Below, one piece after another: positions 10,537-21,833 of a stretch of DNA of 64,000 nucleotides. A model generated the notes under the pieces. That model was not told the DNA's origin. It made no database searches and saw only the letters and a program-made list of their open reading frames with translations. The position numbers and the translations under genes were made by a program. This stretch comes from Eretmocerus hayati. Its lineage: Eukaryota; Arthropoda; Insecta; Hymenoptera; Aphelinidae. The DNA lies in NCBI GenBank assembly GCA_029851415.1, contig CM056744.1, positions 97,187,338 through 97,251,337 on the forward strand. The letters run 5' to 3'. Every line of letters begins with the position of its first letter. Position 1 is the stretch's first letter.

Positions 10537-12362
10537 CACTGAAAAAAAAATTTTCTAAAATCTAATAAATATATTTATTCATCGCAGATTTCATTGGTTC
10601 GAAATCTCATTTCTTTAAATCGAATAAAGTTTCAAATTTTTTAATAAAAATTTATCTAAATCGTCAATGGAAATGTCCGAGATTCCCAATTTGACAAGAT
10701 CAGAAGAATTTTATTTTATTCGGAAAAACATTTATTCAAACGGAGCATACTTCTTCATAATGAGTAATCAATTTTAATATTCCAGTTTTATCAAATAGAA
10801 TAAATCAAGTTGAATAAATATTAATTCAGATTTGATTATTTATGTCATAAAATTGAATCAATGCGTATTCAACCAGAGACCATAGCACGACTAAAGTTTA
10901 TCATCATAGATTTGAATGAATATTTATTGAATACTATTATTGATCTATGAAATCTCAAAAATCAAACTTTGATCCTGATTGAATAGATTTTTCAGAATTA
11001 CATTATGGTTATACCATAACACGACTACACTATTTATTCATGGTGAATAGATATTATTGGATTCAAGTGTCACATTTATTAATGGTTAATGAACTGTTTT
11101 TTCTTGAGAGCTGTAGGATGAGACGATCAAAGTTGTATTCATTTGAACTCAACATTTGAGAATTCCTGTTCAAAATCATTGAGCTTTCAATTTAGTGAGT
11201 AGATTCTCAAAATCTGATCATCCAACCAGAACAGACATTGATATTGTGATACAAGGAATAATATCTCAATCAGACAGTACATCCATCTAAGTTGAGCGAA
11301 TACACGTTGGAACGATTTGGTAGATTTGTAAAATATTTAATTGTATCAAAAAATTTTCTTCGTTTTCAAATAGATATTCATTGACCAACTTGGACAGGAT
11401 GGAAGGATTCTCTATATATCCTGATCCAACTCCATCGGGGTTTTGTATAACCAAGATCTTTGTAATTAAATCGTCCGAAACGAAGTATAAAATATATCAA
11501 TGATTTTGATTAAATATTTATTAAAGTCGTTCAAATCTGTATGTGATCGATTTTTACCGCTAGGTGGCGGACAAAACGTTACCTTCCTCCAAATGAACTT
11601 TTTTGAACTTGATTATCGTCTCAATGAATAAATTTCCCGTGAAAAGCAATCGACCATGATACCATTCCAATGGTGGAACTCAGATCGTTGATCCATGATG
11701 AAAATTCAAGCTTCTATTTCAATTCCTGATTAAATAAGAGGGTATTCAACCCTTTCTCGCAAGCGACCAAATAGGTCCTCGATTGATATATAAGGCTCGG
11801 AAGATCTTACGATTCACGTATAATAATACTGCGAAGCGACACAAATGTATAGTGGTAATTACATGAGTATACTTTAAGATTTGAATAGCAAGCCCTTTAG
11901 TTATAAAAAAATATAAGTAGTTACTATTGTTTATTAAGTGTGATGATTATCGATCCCTGAAATCAAGTGTAAGATTTGATTAAATATTTAATTAAAGTAA
12001 ATAAACTTCCCACGGTCAACTGTTGAATTTCATTAAATAAGATATACTCTTGATTTTTGGTGATAATTGGGATAAATGAATATTTATTCAAAATGAATTT
12101 TATTTCATTATTTCAATGCAATATCTATTCATCTCAAATAATATCTATTCATTTGGGAATCGCGGACCGTTTGAATGAGTTGTTCTTTAAGAAATAATAT
12201 TCCCAATCTATTAAATACACTCTGAGATTTAATAAATATTTATTCAATTTGGGAAAAAGGAATTTATTAATTTGAATGAATGTTAGGATAGCAGTATTGT
12301 GATAAATATTTATTAAAGTCGAATAATTTTTCTTCGGATTTGCTCAATTTTTTTTTTCAGTG
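10537..12362. mobile_element. 1.8-kb non-autonomous element with AATAAATATTTATT motifs
   Basis: The element is flanked by TA on both sides (10535-10536 and 12363-12364). Its ends are inverted: CACTGAAAAAAAAATTTT on the left and AATTTTTTTTTTCAGTG on the right. The interior is non-coding and holds about ten variants of the palindrome GAATAAATATTTATTC, for example near 10564, 10812, 10915, 11511, 11977, 12073, 12231 and 12301. TA duplications suggest a Tc1/mariner-type transposase in trans, but no transposase is present. Confidence 0.6.
11557..11570 (+). promoter_or_regulatory. CTCF-like site CCGCTAGGTGGCGG
   Basis: TAGGTGGCG matches the core of the insect CTCF motif (AGGNGGCGC-like), in otherwise very AT-rich DNA. 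It lies inside the element at 10537-12362. Confidence 0.3.
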
Positions 12363-12428
12363 TATAGTTTGAGGTGGATTTCGCATCACCGAAACCGCGG
12401 TAGAGGAATTTGAAAAAATCTCAGTAGT

Positions 12429-12500
12429 GCCGACACCGGGGATCGAACCCACGACCTCTCGATTGATAAGCGAGGGCTACAACCCCGCTGCCACCGTGGC
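12429..12500 (-). repeat. tRNA-derived SINE-like sequence
   Basis: On the minus strand this reads like a tRNA head, with the Pol III B box GGTTCGATCCC at 12449-12439 and an anticodon-arm-like segment around 12460-12478. The acceptor and T stems pair poorly, so it is not a functional tRNA. It sits directly beside the right end of the element ending at 12362. Confidence 0.6.
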
Positions 12501-12510
12501 TTCAGAAACC

Positions 12511-14249
12511 AAGACAACTTTAATCTTGAAGAAAATCAAAAAACCTCAAGAAATTGAAGTCGATTCAGAATACCCCATCAATTTGTGTCGCATCAAAATT
12601 CATTCGTGAACTTCTTCACGACTCGTATAAAGCTTTTCTAAGGTAATGACCATAATGTGTATGCCTGTCATCAGCAAATAGTACGATGAATAGCGTTGAG
12701 AATCAAGATCCAATGATCTCTGATTGATTTTGACCTATTATATCCAAGTCTCTGTTGGAATTTGAGAAAACCGGAAATTTTGAGATCAAAATCTGCGGAT
12801 CGATCTCGGGTCACAGGAGTATACGCGAGGGAGGATGTACACCTTTGATATCGATCGTCATGTCACGTGCCCATGGTGTATAATACGTATGGTGTGATAT
12901 AGATATATCTAAATATCAGGAGCAGAAGCTCGCGTGCGCTCCGTCAGTACTTCTGCATTCATGCACAGAGGAGTGGCGCGTTGTGGCTCGATCTCCTTCA
13001 CGGACTGCCATAATTTACCCAAGAAAGTCCGTGGCATTTAATCGGGCAAAGTGCTCTCTCTTTCTCCCTTGCTCTTATATTGCTAAACTCTCAACTGCCA
13101 CGCTGCCGACGCGTATATCCATATATACACAAAGTTCGCAGCTGGGGTCATCCGCGGACAAGGGCTCTCTTGTGATACACCTTTAAACTCTACATCGAGG
13201 CTATTCATAGGTTTTCAAGCTTTGTTTTTGGGAGTATTTTATGCATCAAAAATTGTATTGATAATGTGAGTAATTTTTCCTAAGAATTTTAGAAGTGAGA
13301 TATCGTAGATACCTAATACTATTATTAGGTTACTTCAAATATGTGAACCGTTTCAATCACAATGTGGTCTGATGAGTGATTTAACTACCAACTTTTCACA
13401 AATTCAGAATCGTGAGAAGATCGACCTCCTCGCAGATCAGAATTTTGGAATAATTCATAGATTCGAAACCAAAATTTTTACACAATAATCTAATTTACTG
13501 TAGCGAGCTGGACCCAATCATCAGAAACGAGTTCATGAAACTCGGAATGTTTTCTTGATGAAAACGGGATCAAAAAAATGGTAAAATGGGGGATTTGAAT
13601 AAGGTGAGTGTATTCAACTTGCCACCTTGTGTCAATCTCAGGAACTGGCACTCGTTGACCTTTCCACAAATTTTCTTTTACGTTTGTTATGTTGAAATAT
13701 GAGGGAATAAGTGATTTGGATCGACCCCGAATCATTGCTGCGTTTCCCAGATATTTGAAGTGATTTTTCTATTTTTCACGCTCGCACAGCCAAGATATTG
13801 CCGAGAAAATCACGTGCATAGGAACCGGGCCAACTTTTTTTTAGTCAAACCAATCTTGACGTACCTTAGCGCAATCAGTTTTTTTACTCAGTTTAAGACC
13901 TTCAAATCTGCTTTCCAAAGTTGCAGAACTCGAATTCGGAGCGATTTTATGAGTAAAATACGGAGATCGTTCGTAAAAATGGAGACCACAATGAGTGCGT
14001 ACCCAACATTCGCACAGATTATCGAAAATCGACATCAATGTATTCGACAATGATGTAAGTTACATGAAATTTCGATACGATCGAAACTGAAAAATCTTTG
14101 ATAAGTCGTTTTTGGAATCTCAACGTGGGCGTTTTGAGCATTTTTCATCTCGGTATCTTTGAGATTGGGATGCAACAAAATTGACACAAATATAAATATT
14201 TGACTGAAATATCTAGTTTGTGAATTAATGAATGCGAGCAATGATGTAA
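12511..14249. other. tup intron 1, no gene seen
   Basis: A CpG-richer patch at about 12900-13180 contains TATATA and CGCG-rich sequence but no recognised exon. A motif shared with two other places lies at 13601-13625 (see findings). Confidence 0.4.
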
Positions 14250-14290
14250 CGGTATCAATTTCTCGTATGCGATACAAGAAATTGATACCG
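14250..14290. repeat. 41-bp hairpin, 19-bp arms
   Basis: CGGTATCAATTTCTCGTAT (14250-14268) pairs with ATACAAGAAATTGATACCG (14272-14290), one mismatch, 3-bp loop. Confidence 0.85.
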
Positions 14291-14928
14291 TATTTTTGTG
14301 ATTCTTTGACTGTTCAAGGTATTTACTACGAGCCCCAGGTGCATAGTAAACTTAGACAATTATTTTTTTGAGTTGAAAATTCGCTTAAAATTTTGTAAAA
14401 AAACCCTGAACAAAACTCGATGTTGTTGATGCTCTTGGAACCTTCATTTTTATCCTGAGTGTTATTCCTTATACAATTCGTACATGTCGTAAATAGTTTC
14501 CCCAAGATCCTATACTTGGGGAAGAGTTTGAAATAACAGCGTAAATATCCATCGTCAAGTTTCTGGTCAAATCGAATTCAATTCACTTTTCTCGATTTCT
14601 CATCCAAATGAAAAAATTGTACATGATTTTTTGTAATAATAACCGTATTAATAACCTTAATAACAAACTTCCGAAATTCCTGTATAAGTATACATCCCTC
14701 ATCCCTCCGTCCGCATGTAGTATCAGGCAATTGAAAAATAGTACATTTTGATACGGTAGGTAGAGATGTAGGTTCTTACACACCAAGTACATTCTCAACA
14801 TTCAAGTGCCGATAAAATTAAAAAAAAAAAAAAAATACTTTTCACGCATTGCTCATGAAGTTTCGCGTTTCGAGCAAGTATTCCGACCCTGGACTGCGGT
14901 TTAGCTCGGGAAACATCCGCTCAAAAAC

Positions 14929-15095
14929 GAGCTACAGCTTCATCTCTGTGCAGAATAAAAATTATTTCTGACGGAGATAGTACACTTTTCGATACAAGAG
15001 TCTCAAAACGTTTTTTCGCATCCGAGTGACGAGATCCCGGCCTGAGTCGCAGGACAGGGTCGGAAAATAATGAGGATCGTAATGTATCGAACCAG
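14929..15095. repeat. Dispersed repeat, copy A
   Basis: This segment is homologous in the same orientation to 58725-58895. Shared landmarks are TAGTACA, CGATACAAG, TCCGAGTGA, TCCCGG and GGTCGGAA. The ends TTCGATACA and TGTATCGAA are inverted repeats. It has no coding potential that I recognise. Confidence 0.75.
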
Positions 15096-16730
15096 ATTTT
15101 CAGGCGCAATGTACCAAAAATAAGTACATTTTATAAAATATTTTGTTGAAGTGCCCAACACTGATGATCGTAATTGGTTGATTTAAAGCCAGAAGAACTT
15201 ATTCCGAGCAGTCTCATTTCAGCGGCTATCACTTCTTTTTTAATGATATTATATTCGTGAATCGGTATTACTTCTTTTTCTGTTTTCATTTCACTGGGTG
15301 AACAAGTTCGATTATGTGATACCAGTTATGATATCACAATGGAATAGTCTCTTCCCTTCTCCAACAGTTCGTTGTTCAAGTAACTCTCTCAACATCTAGT
15401 TAACTTGGATAAACTGACGGTATGATGGGATGTTTTTATTCCATCAACGGCTTGTACAAGTATAACTGTTTGAGATTTGATTTGACCAAACATGAGAGGA
15501 TGAGAGTGACACGGAAGAACAAAATTACTGAGTCGGCAACTGTGCATGTCAACATAAAGTATCGTATTAGTTTCCATCTAATTACTAGGCCAATTTAACC
15601 AGGTTACTAACGCGAGCCTGGGATATCGAGGAACGTAATTGTGACATTCAAAATGTGTTTGACTGAATGATGAAGAAGAACGAAAAAAAGGCAAAATTAG
15701 GATTCTTACAATTTTTGCGTTTATCATCATTATTATTATCATTCTTTGCTTGCAATCAGATATTTGACCCCGGTCTCTGGTTTAATTGAATTCTGGTACC
15801 TATGAGAACTTTTGAAAATGGCTCTATTGTAGGTCAACGGGTTAAAGATATAATTAGATCTTATGAAATTGTGGATTGAATTCTCATGTTTAGAATTTTT
15901 GCATTTCAAACCGCGAATTTTATAGAGCACTGGAGAGGTCTTTACACCCTCAAGAATTTTATTATACCTCTGGGGTAGAAAATGAAATTCATCCCTACTT
16001 GATATTACCCACATATGGTTGTGCAATGATCAACAAGATCCAAATCAAATAGCACGCTTTACATCATTATTCTGAGAAATCAATTTCATTGACCCCAATG
16101 CCATGAGAATCTCCCTAGAGGACAATACTTACCTACCCCATAATAGTCACCGCCTTATGTATATAGATATACCATACACATTTTGCTCGTCAAAAGAGTG
16201 CCAATTTGAAAATCTCAAGCCTCCTTATAATTCCATCCCCAATCTGTCACATAGACTTTTGTAAAGGCTGCAGGTGAGCAATCTCCACCTCTCGTACGCC
16301 CCAATATACAAAGTTGAAGTATAACCAGAATACACACCCATATACAATACATATATAAGTCCTTAAGGGCCACCCCGTCGAGACAATAGCAATCGGATGA
16401 CGCTGGAGTATTATATCCGTCCATCGAAAAAAAAAGAAGGGCAAGCATCACATGCATTGCACGGTATGACAGTGGCGCCAAGTACCATTCGTTCATTCAT
16501 ATTACCTAACATATAATATATATAGCATATATATAGAGGTTATATGGTACGGCTGGGGCCATATCAAGACCGATGCGATCGTCATCGGCCGATTAGGGTG
16601 CAGATGTCGTCGTCGAGTGAGGTATTTTCCATATAGGGAGCACACGACTCTGTATACTCGACTTGGACATAAATGTGTGTGTTCTCTTTTTCTATATATA
16701 TAAGTCTCTTTTGTGAGTGTGTTGGATTTG
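15096..16730. other. tup intron 1, no gene seen
   Basis: No recognisable gene, although open frames of up to 128 codons occur. The longest of these, on the minus strand, runs through the GT microsatellite (poly Thr-His) and is an artefact of it. Confidence 0.45.

Positions 16731-16781
<51 letters not shown>
16731..16781 (+). repeat. (GT)25 microsatellite
   Basis: About 51 bp of uninterrupted TG/GT dinucleotides. Confidence 0.97.
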
Positions 16782-16785
<4 letters not shown>

Positions 16786-16979
16786 TACATGGGGTTTGCG
16801 ATTGAATTATCATGAGTGTTTGCGGAGCGACGGACGCGCGGCGGTGGTCAATCGAATTACCCGTGTCGTCTATCTTTGCGGCTGACATTGGAGGGATGGG
16901 GAAGATCTCGTTTTCTGAACTTTGAAAAACTACTAGGCCAAAGGACGATAAGTTTCTTCTTGGTCCTTTGAAATTCTTT

Positions 16980-16991
16980 GGGGGGGGGGGG
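16980..16991 (+). repeat. G12 homopolymer
   Basis: Twelve consecutive G residues in AT-rich DNA. Other G runs are at about 21812-21833 and 37810-37828. Confidence 0.9.
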
Positions 16992-17307
16992 CAAAGTTTG
17001 ATACTCTTGAATGATATATTATTGTATCTAGTTTTGTGGTTCTTACTGTTGAGATTATGGTCAGTTACTAATGGTCAGAAATTTTCGTATGGTTGAGATA
17101 TGGGAAATGAGTACATTCCAATAATCTCTTCAAAGTAGGGCGGTTAAAAATGTGTAAAATTACATACGGTAAGAAAGAATTTTGCTCTAATGAATGGTTT
17201 TTGAATTTATAAAATATGCGTAGTAGTAGAAATATTTTGATTCATTTTATGGTTATTCCATTAGATTCTTGAGAATCGTGGAAAATTGAAATTTCCCGGA
17301 ATAATAT

Positions 17308-17425
17308 TGTTAGAATTTGATGATTAACACCTTTATTGAACACAGATTACACAGTTGATTAAATAGCGTAGTGAATAAATCAGACACAGATTACAAATAC
17401 ATAGTAAAATGACAAAGAGAGTGTA
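17308..17425 (-). mobile_element. Copia 3' LTR, distal part
   Basis: On the minus strand this segment ends in TCTAACA and contains AATAAA about 30 bp before the end. It is the continuation of the LTR that starts at 19081, separated by the foldback element. The TGTTGGA start and TCTAACA end form the short imperfect inverted repeat typical of Copia LTRs. Confidence 0.6.
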
Positions 17426-18892
17426 CCCGCGTAAAAATATTTTTGTTTATATGAACTTTTTCTGAACATCATGTTCAGAAAAACTTCATACGAATAAAAA
17501 AAATGAGACTATCCCGCACTTGGCTCGTGAACTCTTTCTGAAGTTTAACAAACTTCTTCTGAAGTTTGGCAAACTTCCCATTAGGTTCAGTAGAAGATGC
17601 GACAACTTCAGAGATTGCTCATTATTTTTGGCGTAAATAACGCAAAATTAGGCCTTGTGTCATGTATATGGCGCATTCCTGGACAAAAATGCCCGATGCG
17701 GTGCACTAGCCGACCCCAAAACTCGGGTTTGTGATCCTCCTCGAGCGTTTAGCGTCGACCTCCTCGTCTCCACGGCTCCTCTCGCAGCAAATCCCATCCC
17801 GTTCAATTGAAAACTCAAAGAAAAATTTACCACTAAGTATCGTGCTAGGTACGATCGAGAAGTAGCATTGTTAAGTTGCCCAGGATGTTCAAGACAAACA
17901 GAAAATTGAGGTTACGCAGGCTCTGCAGCTGTTTACGAGAGAGTTATACAAATGAATACTCATCTGAATATTGGGAGCGACTGAAGTCATGCTATCGCAC
18001 TCCTACCCAGGTCTGGATTTTTTCTCCTCATCCGCAAGCTCATCAGCTTCCTGCAAAAGATTTCACATATAGAAAAAAGCCCCACATGCCCACACGAGCC
18101 GCTGTTGAACAGGTTACGGTCTGACAGTGTTGTTGGTGCCCAACAGAAGAATCGATATCATCATTGGTCGTTGCCAACCAGCAACATGGTCAGACCGTAA
18201 CCTGTTCAACAGCGGCTCGTGCGGGCATGTGGGGCTCTTCTGTATGTGAAATCTTTTGCAGGAAGCTGATGAGCTTGCGGACGAGGAGAAAAAATCCAGA
18301 CCTGGGCAGGAGTGCGATAGCATGACTTCAGTCGCTCCTAATATTCAGATGAGTATTTATTTGTATAACTCTCTCGTAAACAGCTGCAGAGCCTGTGTAA
18401 CCTCAATTTTCTGTTTGTCTTGAACATCCTGGGCAACTTATGTCTAAACTATGCTACTTCTCGATCGTACCTAGCACGTTACTTAGTGTAAATTTTTTTT
18501 GAGCTTTCAATTGAACGGGATGGGATTTGCTGCGAGAGGAGCCGTGGAGACGAGGAGGTCGTCGCTAAATGCTCGAGGAGGATCACCGACCCGAGTTTTC
18601 GGGTCAGCTAGTGCACTGCATCGGGCATTTTTGTCTAGGAATGTGCCATATACACGACACAAGGCCTAATTTTGCGTTATTTACGCCAAAAATAATGAAC
18701 AATCTCTGAAGTTGTCACATCTTCTTTTGAACCTAATGGAAAGTTTGCCAAAGTTCAGAAGAAGTTTGTTAAACTTCAGAAAAAGTTCACGAGCCAAGTG
18801 CGGGATAGTCTCATTTTTTTTGTTCATATGAAGTTTTTCTGAACATGGTGTTCAGAAAAAGTTCATATGAACAAAAAAATTTTTACGCGGGG
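17426..18892. mobile_element. 1467-bp foldback element, ~700-bp arms
   Basis: Left arm 17426-18125 and right arm 18189-18892 are inverted copies that look about 95% identical by eye, with a 63-bp loop. The ends read CCCGCGTAAAAAT and, inverted, CCCCGCGTAAAAAT. TA flanks both sides (17424-17425 and 18893-18894). Subterminal repeats like CTGAAGTTTAACAAACTTC are present. No transposase is recognisable; short open frames in the arms mirror each other and look non-coding. It is inserted inside a Copia LTR. Confidence 0.9.
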
Positions 18893-19081
18893 TAATGGAG
18901 AAACGTGCTCGTAGCAACGGGCTTGAGAGCCACGAGCTGACTGAGCTATGCAACTGCATCGGCGATGGTGATGGTCCTTGGGTCCCTTCTTGACCTGAAG
19001 ATGCCGTAAGAGGTCCGGCCCTCGGCTGTGGGGGTCGAAACTGCACATATGTTGGAGCCCAAGAATCGGTTTATTCCAACA
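18893..19081 (-). mobile_element. Copia 3' LTR, proximal part
   Basis: On the minus strand the LTR starts TGTTGGAATAAACCG at 19081, right after a purine-rich tract (GAGGAAGGG) that fits a polypurine tract. It continues to the TA at 18893-18894, where the foldback element interrupts it. Together with 17308-17425 the LTR is about 305 bp. Confidence 0.7.
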
Positions 19082-19106
19082 CCCTTCCTCGACGATTACA
19101 GTGGCC

Positions 19107-19862
19107 TCATTGCATATCAAGGCCACACTTTCCTGCCAGTGTTTTCAATCGGCTCTTGCCCAGCGGTTTGGTAAGCATATCTGCCAGCATACTTTCAGTT
19201 GAGCAATATTCGAAATCATAGATACCTCCTTCTTTGAGCATCTTGATGAAATGGTACTTGGTGTCAATATTTTTGGTTCGATGACTGAACTTCTTATCGT
19301 TCGTCAACTTCAAACAACTCTGATTGTCTTCGTATATGGTCGGTGCATCGATTTTTCCGCCGAGAAGTTCTTCAATCAAACGGCGTAACCATAAACATTC
19401 CTGACTTGCCTCCGCCAAAGCGATGTATTCTGCTTCTGACGATGATAAAGCGACGCAAGTTTGTTTCTTACGAGACCAGCTGATGGGAGCTCCAAAAAAT
19501 TGGAATGAATATCCACTATTAGATTCGCTGTCTGATCTATTTTCCGCCCAATCTGCATCAGCATATCCAACGAGTATTTTCTCGCTATTTTGGGCACCAA
19601 GTATGAGTTCACAATTTTGAGTACCTTTCAAATAGCGACACATTCTTTTCGCTTCGGTCCAGTCAACGGACAATGGTGATTGGTTATACTGGCTCAAAAT
19701 TGAGACACTAGCGGCTATATCCGGTCTCGTGTTAACGGCGATATACAAGAGAGCACAAATAAGTTGTTGATAACGCTCACTTTCAATATACTCGAGTATT
19801 CCTCGTTTACTTTCGTTTTGCTCTTCTAATAGATAGAAAAACGGTATTGAGCATGTAGATCT
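19107..19862 (-). pseudogene. Ty1/Copia polyprotein 3' fragment (end of RT and RNase H)
   Basis: The open frame of about 251 codons encodes the end of the reverse transcriptase (LLYIAVNTRPDIAASVSILSQ) and the whole RNase H. The RNase H active-site blocks are visible as GYADADWA, SSSEAEYIAL and YEDNQSCL, followed by the HRTKNIDTKYHF and DMLTKPL blocks near the C-terminus. It ends GLDMQ and is followed by the LTR. An in-frame TGA at 19863-19865 closes it upstream, and gag, protease, integrase and most of RT are missing, so it is a 5'-truncated relic. It lies antisense within tup intron 1. Confidence 0.9.
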
Positions 19863-21385
19863 TCATTTCGGAGATAGTTTTTTAAACAAAATGAATATTA
19901 TGTTGGAAATCGACTGGAAAAATCAGAATTTCCAGTATATACTCCCGAGCTCTTTCTGAACAAAATGCAAGGAGCAGAATTGATGGATAAATTTCATGTT
20001 TATCAGAATCCTAATCACTTCGACAATCCTCCATGACTAGATTTTGGATATTTCATTATTATGCAATCGTAAATTTCAATATTTCAATTTCAATTTGTAC
20101 CATGCCCTGCTTCCTGTCTACCACCAGATACCATTCATTTGATTCATAGTTGAATGTGTACTGCAACGGCTTATATTTGATAAAAAAATGCAGTTCATTT
20201 CTCCCAATCAATTTTCCCCGACTCGAGATAAATACAAGATGAGTCTGAGACAGGTGCGGAGACGAGATTCATTTCGAAATGCAAACGCATAATATTCAAA
20301 GATTGCACTCTCAGCTGCCATCTGCACGCAGCTGATACTATATAGCAACGGCATGGTGACAAGACAAGAGGCATGAATATTCATGTTTACCGAACTCAAC
20401 TTTATTGATTGCTTATAGATCTCGCAAGAATATATATATTCCAAGGATTCACGTGAAGTATCTTTTCAGTGAGTGATGCATTTTTAGAATTTTTTGTCGT
20501 TGATAGAAATTATCCATCCCTTCAAAAAGTAGCCCCCTCTCCCTCTTCTAGTGCACTCACTATTATTTGCATGATTTTTTTCATGATTTTTACTTGATTC
20601 AATATCATCAAAAATACTTAAGTGAAAAATCACCATAATCAGGAAGAATTACGAAGAGACTTTGTTCACATTTCAAGATTATTCAAGGAGTCGAATCTCC
20701 CCCCTCAAACTTAATATAACTGCTTGACAAGATAAATCGATAGATCACAATGATTTCATCCAAAAAGATATCACAACTGCGGGTTGCAAACATGATGCAT
20801 TGAAAAAAATCTGGGAAACTCTGAAAAATATCTGTCGATATACAAGGATTTTTATGGACCACGATTGAAATCTCAGTATAAAACCATCTGGAAAAAAGTA
20901 ATAAAAAACGAAAATTTTTGGAAATTCTATCTTTATCCTCTTTTATCTTTTTTCACCTCAGAAACACATTTTTCTCTAAAGGATATGGCATTTGTGATGC
21001 TATGATAATCGTATAAAATAAATCTCAGTACACATGGAAGACATTTTTTTACCCATCATAGAACTCGGATAGAAAATTGACGAAATTCCTAAAATAAAAA
21101 AATCTCCGACCTACGTAGTTGTCAGCTACGAAGCATCTATAATTTATCGAGGTAATTAACACCGTAGGTGCATAAATAGATATCCAGTATCAAGATAACT
21201 ACGAGATGATGTATATTAGGCGACTCGTGTTTCAATGATCCAACTTTTCCTCGCCTCTTTTCATGATTTCTATTATATACACATGCATGCATGGAATACC
21301 ATTCACTTTTTTTTTTGGATTTTACGATGACAAGAGACTCGCGTAGATTATCGATCAAAGCTTGAGCTCACCCCCTAATGTGTAT

Positions 21386-21396
21386 TAGTGGCGCCA
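21386..21396 (+). promoter_or_regulatory. TTAGTGGCGCC motif, copy 1
   Basis: This 11-mer recurs at 26621-26631. The sequence resembles an insect CTCF-type core. A shorter AGTGGCGCC is at 16471-16479. Confidence 0.25.
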
Positions 21397-21811
21397 GGCG
21401 GTAATAGTAGGGCCCATATCACACGCGTGAGCTTCGTGACCCTCGCATCACCCACACACATACATTTTCAAGTGTCTCAAACATGCATACGTGTCGATCC
21501 GTATCATGCATGGAGTCAGGCCGGAAAGAAAAGGTGATCTCGCTTGGCGCCTTCTGGATTTCTTCCTTCTCTGTCCCTTTTATTATACGACGAGATGCAC
21601 GCATTTTGATATGTCTGCATGTAGGGATGCTCGCTTTTTTTAAACGCTTTTATTCTACTTCGCCTTGGCCATAGTTCTGACACTGGTATTTTTTCCCCAT
21701 TTCTGGAACAAGATTTTGGCTTCCTGTTTCTCGTTCGCTTAGGGACCCCATGATTGACGACTTCAATCAATTGAGTAGGGAGGGTAGACAATTGAGCGTT
21801 AGCGATCGTAC

Positions 21812-21833
21812 GCGGAGGGGGCGGGGGGGGGGG
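21812..21833 (+). repeat. G-rich run
   Basis: A G-rich tract interrupted by single C and A bases, ending in about eleven Gs. Confidence 0.85.

Noticed and set aside
12429..12500. Functional tRNA gene on the minus strand
   Set aside because: The B box is good, but acceptor and T stems do not pair properly and the anticodon loop would give an implausible anticodon. A SINE head fits better.
16502..16888. 128-codon minus-strand frame with poly(Thr-His)
   Set aside because: The run is the translation of the GT microsatellite.
17876..18323. Frames of 69-82 codons in the foldback arms as a transposase
   Set aside because: They are mirror images of each other in the two arms and carry no catalytic motif.
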